Source: JACKPD01 sp034003145
GTDB lineage: Bacteria; Spirochaetota; Spirochaetia; CADAEX01
Reading direction: 5' to 3'
Assembly (NCBI GenBank): GCA_034003145.1
Contig: JAVEZE010000067.1
Location: 1 to 14,321 of the forward strand
DNA length: 14,321 nt
Part shown: in pieces, positions 6,485 through 14,321 of the stretch
Position numbering within the stretch: position 1 is the first letter of the stretch
Layout: every line of letters begins with the position of its first letter
Notes under the pieces: model-generated
The model's input: the letters and a program-made list of their open reading frames with translations, nothing else
Databases searched by the model: none
What the model was told of the DNA's origin: nothing
Program-made: the position numbers and the translations under genes

Positions 6485-9049
6485 TTAGAAAAAGTTAGGT
6501 GTAAATCCTATTACAAAATCCAGCGCCATGGATTTGCCAAAAAGAGGTCCGTCATACCATACAATTTCATTATCTATATATTGATATCTTTTTGTAAAGT
6601 AAAAACCGATAGGCAGTCCGGGAATTGTAAGACGGAAACCGCCGCCGAGTGAAAAATAGTAATCGTTTTTATCTCTCTCAGTAAAGGAATCCCTGTCTGT
6701 CCATATACCGGTCCAGCTGTAAAACCAGTCCCACCAGAGAAATTTCTGTATAATCGGCATTCTGAGCTCAACCCAGTTATCCCAAAGCGCCTGTCCGTCA
6801 TAGACCCTTGGCCACCCTCTTGCCATGGTAAGGCCGTCGACATAAAACATATCGTCAGTTGTAATATCCAGTGAACCGTCAAACTGTTTCCAGATCAGGG
6901 AGAGGGATGAATTGGCTGCAAATATGGTCTTGAATTCCCAGTTTTTAAATACAGGAATTGATAAAAGTGTTTTAAAATACTGCCCTTTTGACGTAGTTGA
7001 AATATAATTTCTTTTTGAAGGCATTATCCCCCCTGTATAGGTCAGGGACTGCTTAAGATAAAAACCTTTTGTAGGGTTATAGACAATATCCCTTGTATCC
7101 CAGTAAGCGCTGTACCAGGTTTTGTTTATTGTCTGCCAATCCTGGAAATTATCCCGCACTGTTTCATTATAAGGCCTGTATATTTCATCGTTATAATCAA
7201 TCCATGTTCTTGACAAGGTATAACCGGTAGATGTGTTAAATCTTCCTATAGGGGTATGCCATGTATAGCCGGTATTAAGCCCGAATGAGACATCCCACGA
7301 TTCATATTCCATCAGGTAGCTTGAAGGGATTGCCTGCCCGCGCCTTAGGGCATATTCATAATCTGTTATCGCATTTGACTCATTTGAAGGTTCACCTGTG
7401 TCAGGATCTACTTTTATTCCTGTATAAGGGTCTGGTACTTCACCTTTGTCAAGATCGCTTCCCGGAAAAACAGGGGAGAGAATATCCTGAAGCGCTTCCC
7501 CTGTTGTCCTGTGCTTAAGGGAGAGCGTAACCCCCCCTGTCCATCTTTTATTTGCAAGCCATCTTTCTGTAAATCCCAGAGAAACGCTTTGCGATACTCC
7601 TGATAATTCAGTACCAATGCTTAATTCCTGTCCGTTGCCCATGAAATTCCTGTCTGTCCATTTGATAAATGACATAATAGGAAGATCTCCTGCAGATGCT
7701 GTAAAAGTAAGCCCGAACTGAACATCTGTTGTTTTACCTTCTTCAACATTTATTATAAGATCCATAAGACCGTCTGTGTTTCCCTGTGGAGTATCTGGTT
7801 CTATTGTTGAAAAGTACTGAAGGTTATATAGGTTAGTCACCCCTTCAATAATTTTTTTCTTGCTGAAAATATCTCCTACTTCAAGCGGCAGTTCCCTGAG
7901 TATAACCTTATCTTTTGTTTTATCATTTCCCCGTATTGTTATGTTTTCGATATGGGCCCTGCCCTGTTCAATTATTCTTACATTATAAAAGACTGTTGCC
8001 TCTTCCTCATTTCTTGATTCATCTTTTTTTATAACATTAAAAATATATCCGTCGTTATAATACAGATCAGCTATTTTGGAAAAATCGGCCTCAAGCTGCG
8101 TTTTGTCAAGTATCTCTCCCTCTTTAAGCTTCACCTGCTCATATAGTTCTTCATCCTTGAATATAACGTTTCCGTTGAAAATAATACCGCCGTATTTATA
8201 CTGTTTCCCCTCGCTAATGACAAAGGTTATCACCAGGTTGGTTTTGTTGCCTTCATCATCTTCAACAAGATCCTGTATAACATCTGTAACCTTTGCATCA
8301 ATAAACCCTTTTTCACCGTAATAGACTGCTATTTTCTGTTTGTCTTCCTGTATTTTTGATTCAAGAAAAAGCCCTTTTGAAAAAAGTGATTGTTTTTTTG
8401 TATCAATAACCCTTCTCAATGTGCTGTCAGAGGCAAAGGAATTCCCTTTGAACTGTATTTCCCCTATTTTGGTCTGGCTCCCTTCTTCAATGTTAAAGAC
8501 TATATCAACTTCATTGTCTTTGTTTTTATCCCCAATTTCAGTATTGACAGCAACATCGGGAAACCCTTTCTCAATATAAAGATTTAGAATGTTTTCTTCA
8601 TCAATTGTAATTTTAGTTTTGTTTATAAGATCGCCTGGTTTCAGGAGCACAGTGTCGAGAATCTGGTTTTTTCTGATGTTTTTATTACCCTTAATCTGTA
8701 ATTTTTTTACAACAGGCCGTTCAATCATATTGAATTCAATTACTACTGTATTTTGCGGATCAAACTTGGATAGATTTTCATTTCCCTGTATAGCGTTGGG
8801 AATAATTTCATCAAAATAATCAAGCGCGAAAAGCTTTCCCTGTATATCCCAGAACAGGTCGTCAGTATAGGTTTTACCGATAAACTGGGCTGTTATTGCA
8901 GTCAGTTCGCTTTCTGCAATATTATTTAACCCTTTAAATTTGATATCCTGTATTATTTTATCAGTATACCATTCAGCGTAAATCATTGTATTTAAAAGGC
9001 TGAAAAATATCAAAAAAAACATCAAAAAAGCCTTTTTGTTAAATTTCAT
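6485..9049 (-). CDS. bamA: Outer membrane protein assembly factor BamA
   Basis: BamA is the Omp85-family barrel that inserts proteins into the outer membrane. The 854-residue product opens with a signal peptide (MKFNKKAFLMFFLIFFSLLNTMIYA, cleavage near 25). Five POTRA domains follow at roughly 31-112, 113-191, 192-281, 282-364 and 365-438. Each has the KG/GN-type turn (IKFKGLNNI, LQIKGNKNI, IQFKGNSFA, IIFNGNVIF, ITIRGNDKT). A 16-strand-type barrel occupies about 442-854. The loop-6 signature is present as MARGW (R744-G745), a variant of the usual (V/I)RGF. The protein ends in Phe as expected of a beta-signal (FVIGFTPNFF). A hydrophilic loop at about 532-565 carries DPYTGIKV/DPDTGE and is probably surface exposed. 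AGGAG lies 5 bases before the ATG, and the gene follows tamB by 12 bases. Confidence 0.97.
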   Translation of the reverse strand: MKFNKKAFLMFFLIFFSLLNTMIYAEWYTDKIIQDIKFKGLNNIAESELTAITAQFIGKTYTDDLFWDIQGKLFALDYFDEIIPNAIQGNENLSKFDPQNTVVIEFNMIERPVVKKLQIKGNKNIRKNQILDTVLLKPGDLINKTKITIDEENILNLYIEKGFPDVAVNTEIGDKNKDNEVDIVFNIEEGSQTKIGEIQFKGNSFASDSTLRRVIDTKKQSLFSKGLFLESKIQEDKQKIAVYYGEKGFIDAKVTDVIQDLVEDDEGNKTNLVITFVISEGKQYKYGGIIFNGNVIFKDEELYEQVKLKEGEILDKTQLEADFSKIADLYYNDGYIFNVIKKDESRNEEEATVFYNVRIIEQGRAHIENITIRGNDKTKDKVILRELPLEVGDIFSKKKIIEGVTNLYNLQYFSTIEPDTPQGNTDGLMDLIINVEEGKTTDVQFGLTFTASAGDLPIMSFIKWTDRNFMGNGQELSIGTELSGVSQSVSLGFTERWLANKRWTGGVTLSLKHRTTGEALQDILSPVFPGSDLDKGEVPDPYTGIKVDPDTGEPSNESNAITDYEYALRRGQAIPSSYLMEYESWDVSFGLNTGYTWHTPIGRFNTSTGYTLSRTWIDYNDEIYRPYNETVRDNFQDWQTINKTWYSAYWDTRDIVYNPTKGFYLKQSLTYTGGIMPSKRNYISTTSKGQYFKTLLSIPVFKNWEFKTIFAANSSLSLIWKQFDGSLDITTDDMFYVDGLTMARGWPRVYDGQALWDNWVELRMPIIQKFLWWDWFYSWTGIWTDRDSFTERDKNDYYFSLGGGFRLTIPGLPIGFYFTKRYQYIDNEIVWYDGPLFGKSMALDFVIGFTPNFF

Positions 9050-9061
9050 AAAAACTCCTGC

Positions 9062-12000
9062 TTAGTATGAAAATCTCCAGGATAACCGGAGAGAAGTATC
9101 AATTAACGATCTATAAAAATCATTTATCCTGGGATATAGAGTAATATCAAGCAAAAACAAAGGTGTGTCAACTTCAAGACTTAATTCTGTTTCAAGATAC
9201 AATCCCATGAAATCTGGTACATCATAATAATTATATGAAGCAGTGTCAAAATCAAGAGAGTTAATTCTTAATAAACCTTCAAGAAAAAAGTATTCTCCAT
9301 AATATTTACCCATAAAAATTGATGTATTGTCAAAATAGTTATTTAATCCTGCAGCTTCGAGCTCTGTGCTGTTTTTTTCGTTAACCAGATCACTGAAAAG
9401 CGCTTTTTCAATAAATTGCGTTCTTATGGAAAAAAGATCCAGATTAAGGATGTTCCTCATCCGGTTTTCAAATGGGCGCAGCAATCCAATAAGCTGAGTA
9501 CTGTATGAACCGGCACCAATCAGCGCACTGCCGAATGTAATGTTTTCTCCCCCCAACTGGCTGTAAATACCCTGGCCAAGAAGAGTGTATATATCATTTT
9601 CATTAAGAGGCGGTGTTGATTCAAATCTTGGAGAGAATTTACTTAACGGGTTTTCATCAAGTATCAGCGCTATTTTTACTTCCACGTTGTCAGGAGTTCT
9701 TTCCCTTATTTCCGCCCTCGCTGTAATTCTTGGATCAAATTCATCCTGGTTTTCATCAAAAGATATTTGTCCTTCTTTAATGAAAAAATTCTGGCTGAAA
9801 TAAAATATCTCTCCTCCAAGAATTTTAACATCTCCTGTCATTGCGAATTTATCTTCATTTTTGTCGCTGGTAATCTTTATTTTTTGCCCTGATGCAGCGA
9901 AAGTCCTTAATACCGGCACTTTTACCGAAGGCCAGAAAAATTCCACGCCATTGCCTGACACAATTTCAAGATCCACAATAAAATTCGACCTGCTTTCTTT
10001 TTTGTTCTTCCTGTCTCTATCATCTTTTTTATCAGTAAGTGTTATTATACATCTTCTAGCAGCTACTTTACCGGTTATGACAGTTTGGCGCCTGCTTCCT
10101 TCTATAACAACCTCTCCTGAGCCGTATCCGTCCACATCAACCTCTGAAAAAGTTGTTTTTACCCACAAGCTGCTATTGGGAGCGCTCCTTACTTTCAGTA
10201 TATACTCCCTTGGCAGCCAATGATCAATTATAAAATCAATAGAAATTAACACCTCTCCATTTATAATCTGAATAGCTGTTTCCGGTACAGAAAATTGTTT
10301 CCCCTCAAACCTGATTAAAGTTGAAAAAGGACCTAATTTGTCCGGCGTTATGTCAGATTCAGCCATTGCCGAGCTGACATACAGGGTCCCCCATATATCA
10401 GGATCGTTAAGTTTACCAGTAACCAAAAGGTTTCCTGAAGCATTGCCTGAATAAGGATTGAAAAACGGATTATTAAGCAAAGTTCCGACAGCATCAAGCT
10501 GTATTGAAAAATCATCAAATGAGGCGTTAATATTGCCTTCTCCAATTCTTCCATGAAGATAACCAGTCACAGGCAGCGGCTGTGACAGCGTTGAATTGAA
10601 TTCCCCGTTTTTGGTAAAATATGCTGATATTGAATTATCAGGCCCCCCTGTTATGGTAAAGAAGTTTTCTGTGCTTATAAATTCAAGAGACCAGGAATCA
10701 TATCCTAATAATTTATTATTAATTTTATCAAAAACCATCTTTCCGTTTTTAAAATCTGTTAACGCTATTTCAGGAAACCCGCTGTCATGTTTTTTATCAT
10801 GTAATTCTCCTTCAAGCATTAAATTACCATTTATCGATTCTGATGTGAAAGATTTTTGTATATTGACAATGGAATTAAACGACCATGAGCTGTTTTCCCA
10901 GTCGATATATCCTGAGCCATTTTTTATAGTGTTAAAATTATAATTTAAATCAATATTTTTTATATTGATTTTATTGCTGTCCGCGTCAAACTGGAGATTC
11001 GCAGAAAAAGGGTATTCACTCCAAAGCCCGTCTGATACTTTCAAGTCTGCGTAAAGAAAAGGATTTTTTTCCATACTGGAATATTCAGCATTACCCGAGA
11101 TTCTTCCTGTAATATTTTCAGGAGTAAACCGCTGCAGAATGGAATTTGTGAAACTTAACGATAAATTTAAACTGTTGTTTTCCGAAACCAGCCATGAAGA
11201 ATAGCTTTCTCTCCCTTTGTCGCCTGAAAGCGAAGCCCAGCCGTACCAGGTTGCAATATCTTTAATGTAAAAATCTCCCCCTCCCGTAAGGGTAGAGAAA
11301 GAATCTTTATAGACAAAGCGGTTTAATCTGAAATTATTCCTGCTAATTAAAGAACTAAAGGTAATTGCGGCTTTTTCTTTCCCGGGAGTAAAAGGATTTA
11401 TGATTTCACTGATTTTGTTGCTTCTCAAAATTATTTTCTGAATTCCTGATTCATCAATAAGCCCTGAAGCACGGACTGAAATCTCGGGAGTCATTCCTGC
11501 GAGAGGCAGCGGCATTTTTTCAGAAAAAACAAAAAACACAGTTTTATTTTTTTCTGAAAAAAGTGTTAAATAAAACCCGTAATTGCCACTTATAATTACA
11601 CCGGCTCCGGGAAAGATATCACCCTGCAAATTATATATCTGATTGTTTATTATAAACTGGGAATTCATATCATAATTCGAACCATGCTTCATGCTGATGT
11701 TTATGAAACCTGCTCCTGAGTGTTTTTTGTAATTTATTAATACTTCCCTGATTGATATATTATTTTCATCAGCCTGGAAAACAGCGGAAAAATATTCATC
11801 TTCTGCATTATTGTTTGAGAACCTGATATTATCTGATGCTATATTGAATCCCTTAAAATCAGTTGAAGCTATAATCAAAGCATCTATCACAAAATTATTT
11901 TTTGAATATATTTTTCTGTTTAACTGTGAATCGGGATTTATAAATTCCAGAATATAGTCAAATCCGAAATTATCAAACTTTATTTCAGATTGAAGTCTTT

Positions 12001-13429
12001 TGCTTGCATTACCCGAATAAATTCCCGAAATGGCAAATATACCTCCCTCAGGTGTTTTTGCGTCAAGACCAAATGAATAGCGCTTGAATTTGTTGTAAGA
12101 TACATTCATCCGGAGTGATTCAAGTGATTTATTGCCCCATGAAAGATTTCCAGCCGCAGTTATGCTGTTTCTTGAGGCAGCTGTAAAAATTACGTTCCCG
12201 TTAAGCTGCCCTTTCTTGCCGTATTTAATATTTTGAAATTCTATTTTCCCTTCCGGCAGCAGAGTCTGAATATTAACTTTTCCGTTATATTGCAGATTGC
12301 CTCTATCTGAAAAAACACCAAGGGTGTTGAAATTTATATATTTCTCATCACCTGAAAATGAAGCTGTAATTTCATTATTAAAATTAAGTATATTTTTATC
12401 CAGTGAAGTTGAAATAAGTCCGCTGTATGTTATTTTATTTTCGATATTATCAGGTGCCCATGCAACATTTATTTTCCCGGTATATGATGATTTTGTCAAA
12501 CTGGATATGTAAGAGTTATCGGAGAGCAGAACATATTTGACAGGAAAATAATTCTCAAAAACAGCGGAACCGGTATAGATATTGTTTTTTTTGTCATATG
12601 CGATTTCAATATCAATCGGAGCCCTGTCTTTAACCTTTCTTATCTGAAAATCACCGTTTTGATACTGGATATTTAAATGCTGTTTTTTAAGCTGGAAATG
12701 CCTGGTCTTCAAATTGCTTATCTGCAGATTATAATCATGTTTTCCGTAAATATTGTCAATAATCCCGTCAATCCTGATATTTGACGTAATTTCATTTTCC
12801 GGATCTAATAACAAATTTTTTACCGATATATTGGATTTTAAACTGAATGCTGTAGATTCCCTGTTGACTGAAAAATCAATGAAAATTCTATTCAGTGTAA
12901 AACTACCATATTCAGTTGAACTGCTTATTGACAGGTTTTTTCCTGTTAATACAAATTTGTTCAGCTTTGACTGATTATCCGACTTGTCTTCTTCAACTGG
13001 AGTCCCGATACCGGTAAGTTTTGCTGCGAAATCAATAATATCCTGATCTGATTCTGTATCAAGATTTATAGCAGAATTTTCCATATATATCATCTGTACC
13101 GGATTATCAATTCCAAAAAGAATTTTTATTATGTTGAAAGTTATCCTTAATTTATCAACTTTCAGGATACATTTTCCATCTGTATCTGTAATAAAAAGTT
13201 TTCTGATTTCAATATACTTAAAGACAGACGGCGATATACTTTCATAAGTAATTGTTCTGTCTATTTCCTCTTCCATCCCAGCTATTATTCTTTCCTTAAA
13301 TCTGCTGATACTCCTGTCAAGATAACTATCAAGATAAAAAGCAATAATAAACAATGCGCACAGGGATAGAGTCAATATCAGGGGAATGCGCCAGGGTTTC
13401 GGGATTTTTATCTGCAGGTTTTTCTCCAT
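9062..13429 (-). CDS. tamB: TamB-like translocation and assembly module protein (DUF490/AsmA-like)
   Basis: TamB proteins are anchored in the inner membrane and span the periplasm as a long lipid-binding beta groove. They are implicated in outer-membrane protein assembly and phospholipid transport. The 1455-residue product has one N-terminal membrane segment (about 14-33, RIPLILTLSLCALFIIAFYL) and a very long beta-rich middle. The C-terminal DUF490 domain is the clearest evidence. It includes GKLNDPDIWGTLYVSSA (near 1010), the GGEIFYFSQNFFIKEGQISF block (near 1205) followed by DPRITARAEIRE, and PPLNENDIYTLLGQG (near 1275). It ends in an aromatic residue (LRLSWRFSY). The family varies widely in length; E. 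coli TamB is about 1260 residues. No Shine-Dalgarno site precedes the ATG. It lies directly upstream of bamA with no tamA in view, which fits spirochaetes, where TamB has been reported to interact with BamA (Borrelia). Confidence 0.93.
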   Translation of the reverse strand: MEKNLQIKIPKPWRIPLILTLSLCALFIIAFYLDSYLDRSISRFKERIIAGMEEEIDRTITYESISPSVFKYIEIRKLFITDTDGKCILKVDKLRITFNIIKILFGIDNPVQMIYMENSAINLDTESDQDIIDFAAKLTGIGTPVEEDKSDNQSKLNKFVLTGKNLSISSSTEYGSFTLNRIFIDFSVNRESTAFSLKSNISVKNLLLDPENEITSNIRIDGIIDNIYGKHDYNLQISNLKTRHFQLKKQHLNIQYQNGDFQIRKVKDRAPIDIEIAYDKKNNIYTGSAVFENYFPVKYVLLSDNSYISSLTKSSYTGKINVAWAPDNIENKITYSGLISTSLDKNILNFNNEITASFSGDEKYINFNTLGVFSDRGNLQYNGKVNIQTLLPEGKIEFQNIKYGKKGQLNGNVIFTAASRNSITAAGNLSWGNKSLESLRMNVSYNKFKRYSFGLDAKTPEGGIFAISGIYSGNASKRLQSEIKFDNFGFDYILEFINPDSQLNRKIYSKNNFVIDALIIASTDFKGFNIASDNIRFSNNNAEDEYFSAVFQADENNISIREVLINYKKHSGAGFINISMKHGSNYDMNSQFIINNQIYNLQGDIFPGAGVIISGNYGFYLTLFSEKNKTVFFVFSEKMPLPLAGMTPEISVRASGLIDESGIQKIILRSNKISEIINPFTPGKEKAAITFSSLISRNNFRLNRFVYKDSFSTLTGGGDFYIKDIATWYGWASLSGDKGRESYSSWLVSENNSLNLSLSFTNSILQRFTPENITGRISGNAEYSSMEKNPFLYADLKVSDGLWSEYPFSANLQFDADSNKINIKNIDLNYNFNTIKNGSGYIDWENSSWSFNSIVNIQKSFTSESINGNLMLEGELHDKKHDSGFPEIALTDFKNGKMVFDKINNKLLGYDSWSLEFISTENFFTITGGPDNSISAYFTKNGEFNSTLSQPLPVTGYLHGRIGEGNINASFDDFSIQLDAVGTLLNNPFFNPYSGNASGNLLVTGKLNDPDIWGTLYVSSAMAESDITPDKLGPFSTLIRFEGKQFSVPETAIQIINGEVLISIDFIIDHWLPREYILKVRSAPNSSLWVKTTFSEVDVDGYGSGEVVIEGSRRQTVITGKVAARRCIITLTDKKDDRDRKNKKESRSNFIVDLEIVSGNGVEFFWPSVKVPVLRTFAASGQKIKITSDKNEDKFAMTGDVKILGGEIFYFSQNFFIKEGQISFDENQDEFDPRITARAEIRERTPDNVEVKIALILDENPLSKFSPRFESTPPLNENDIYTLLGQGIYSQLGGENITFGSALIGAGSYSTQLIGLLRPFENRMRNILNLDLFSIRTQFIEKALFSDLVNEKNSTELEAAGLNNYFDNTSIFMGKYYGEYFFLEGLLRINSLDFDTASYNYYDVPDFMGLYLETELSLEVDTPLFLLDITLYPRINDFYRSLIDTSLRLSWRFSY

Positions 13430-13455
13430 AGGTTAAGTATTAAGAATATATTTAT

Positions 13456-13482
13456 TTGAAAACCTTCGCAATTATATATAAT
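13456..13482 (+). promoter_or_regulatory. Possible tmk promoter
   Basis: Plus-strand TTGAAA (13456-13461) and a perfect TATAAT (13477-13482) are separated by 15 bases, slightly short for a sigma-70 promoter. They lie about 70 bases ahead of the tmk ATG. The surrounding DNA is very AT-rich, so the match could be fortuitous. Confidence 0.35.
13471..13476 (-). promoter_or_regulatory. Possible -10 element for tamB
   Basis: Minus-strand TATAAT lies about 41 bases ahead of the tamB ATG, back to back with the candidate tmk -10. I see no convincing -35 hexamer at 16-18 bases spacing, so support is weak. Confidence 0.2.
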
Positions 13483-13483
13483 C

Positions 13484-13510
13484 TAATATACTATATGTTT
13501 CGGTATATTA
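13484..13510. repeat. Perfect 8-bp inverted repeat in the tamB/tmk intergenic region
   Basis: TAATATAC (13484-13491) and GTATATTA (13503-13510) are exact reverse complements separated by 11 bases. They lie just downstream of the candidate tmk -10 and upstream of the candidate tamB -10. A dimeric regulator site is possible, but the AT-rich context makes chance plausible. Confidence 0.4.
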
Positions 13511-13551
13511 ATAATTAAAACTACAGTAACCCTTAACAATATGGAGCAAAA

Positions 13552-14157
13552 ATGGACACATCAACTGTTTTAAAAAATTTTATTGTACTGGAAGGGCTTG
13601 ACGGCTCAGGAACAACAACACAGCTAAAAATGATTTCACAGAAGTTAAAGAATAATGGGATAAAATGTTTTCCCACAATGGAACCGACAGAAAACAGGAT
13701 TGGAGCATTGATAAGAGATGCTTTGAAAAAAAACATAAGCATTGACAGTAAAACACTCGCTTTTCTGTTTGCGGCTGACAGGAATGAACATCTTTACGGA
13801 AAAGATGGCATTATCCAGTTTGCAGAAAATGGGTATAAGGTAGTTTCAGACCGATATCTTTTCTCATCCATAGCGTATCAATCGCTTTCCTGCGGATTTG
13901 AATGGGTTTTAGGTTTAAATAATTTTCCCCTTCCAGAATATCTTTTTTTCATAGATCTTTCACCTGAAATATGCCAGAGCAGAATGAAAAACAGAGACAG
14001 CCGGGAGTTATTTGATGAGATTGAGATGCAGGAGAAGATTCTCATCAATTACAAAAAGGGGATAGATTATTATGATGGAAGAGGCATGAAAGTGTTTTAT
14101 CTTGACGGAAGGGAATCTGCGGAAATGATAAACGAAAAAATATGGAAGATTATCTAA
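13552..14157 (+). CDS. tmk: Thymidylate kinase (dTMP kinase)
   Basis: Tmk phosphorylates dTMP to dTDP with ATP, an essential step in dTTP synthesis. The 201-residue product is of normal length and shows the family motifs in order. These are the P-loop GLDGSGTTTQ (15-24), EPT at 44-46 in the dTMP pocket, AADR (74-77), the DR motif in VVSDRYLFSSIAYQ (D100-R101), and an Arg-containing lid around 144-154 (RMKNRDSRELF). The P-loop is unusual: the standard GxxxxGK(S/T) lysine is replaced by Thr21. Everything else looks intact, so this is unlikely to be a decayed gene. GGAG lies 5 bases ahead of the ATG. The gene is divergent from tamB and is followed 29 bases later by an exported protein, perhaps in one transcript. 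Confidence 0.93.
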   Translation: MDTSTVLKNFIVLEGLDGSGTTTQLKMISQKLKNNGIKCFPTMEPTENRIGALIRDALKKNISIDSKTLAFLFAADRNEHLYGKDGIIQFAENGYKVVSDRYLFSSIAYQSLSCGFEWVLGLNNFPLPEYLFFIDLSPEICQSRMKNRDSRELFDEIEMQEKILINYKKGIDYYDGRGMKVFYLDGRESAEMINEKIWKII

Positions 14158-14186
14158 TCCATACCGATAATTAAACTGTGAACAGT

Positions 14187-14321
14187 ATGAAAAAACTTAT
14201 TTTAATAATTCTTCTGGCTTTTGTGCCGTCAACTTCTGTTTTCAGCTATAAAATACTCTACGCTGAACAGTTTTATAAACTTTATCACAGACATTTTTAT
14301 CAATATCCTGAAGATTATCTG
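14187..14321 (+). CDS. Exported protein of unknown function, N-terminus only
   Basis: An open frame from the ATG at 14187 runs off the window edge after 45 codons. It begins with a classic signal peptide, MKKLILIILLAFVPSTSVFS, with likely cleavage near SVFS. The mature start is rich in Tyr, His and Phe (KILYAEQFYKLYHRHFYQYP). The ribosome site is weak, and an in-frame GTG three codons earlier is a less likely start. The gene lies 29 bases after tmk on the same strand. I do not recognise the family; an exported periplasmic or surface protein is all that can be said. Confidence 0.65.
   Translation, partial: MKKLILIILLAFVPSTSVFSYKILYAEQFYKLYHRHFYQYPEDYL

Noticed and set aside
7285..7518. Plus-strand open frame opposite bamA, along with similar frames opposite nusA, mutS and tamB
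   Set aside because: These lie wholly inside strong conserved genes on the other strand, lack ribosome sites and recognisable domains, and look like chance open frames.
11515..11566. Two near-identical palindromic TTTTTTC(A/T)GAAAAAA stretches in tamB
   Set aside because: They encode two FSEK segments in the coding frame; AT-rich codon use explains the palindromes, and there is no sign of a regulatory role.
13533..13742. Minus-strand open frame overlapping the tmk start
   Set aside because: It is antisense to the conserved Tmk P-loop region with no independent support.

Overview
The window looks like core chromosome of a low-GC, double-membraned bacterium, most likely a spirochaete of the Treponema/Spirochaeta type. 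Three things suggest this. The order tamB-bamA-ompH(skp)-mutS resembles, from memory, the Treponema pallidum order around TP0325-TP0328. The rimP-nusA-infB order is canonical. The partial IF-2-like N-terminus carries basic VVVVKK blocks of a kind I associate with treponemal IF-2. No phylogeny or database search could be run, so the lineage is an inference.

Layout: the minus strand carries almost everything, in two likely transcription units. The first starts near 13.43 kb and runs tamB, bamA, ompH/skp, mutS, comF, with gaps of about 5 to 30 bases. It ends at a good intrinsic-terminator-like hairpin at 2461-2488. The second is rimP, nusA and a short reading frame that looks like the start of infB but meets an in-frame stop just before the window edge. 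The terminator-like hairpin lies between comF and rimP, so it either separates the two operons or acts as an attenuator in the rimP leader. On the plus strand, tmk diverges from tamB across a 122-base AT-rich intergenic region. It is followed by the first 45 codons of an exported protein that runs off the window.

How the genes fit together: TamB, BamA and the Skp/OmpH chaperone form an outer-membrane biogenesis cassette. It consists of a periplasm-spanning inner-membrane-anchored protein, a five-POTRA barrel insertase, and a periplasmic holdase. MutS and ComF ride at its 3' end without an obvious functional link. RimP, NusA and IF-2 serve ribosome maturation, transcription elongation/antitermination and translation initiation. 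Tmk makes dTDP.

I see no mobile element, CRISPR array, tRNA or rRNA, and no clear undescribed multi-gene system. The points worth a second look are local: the interrupted infB-like start, a zinc-ribbon motif embedded in the acidic NusA tail, the hairpin ahead of rimP, a Walker A variant in Tmk, and a perfect inverted repeat in the tamB/tmk divergent promoter region.
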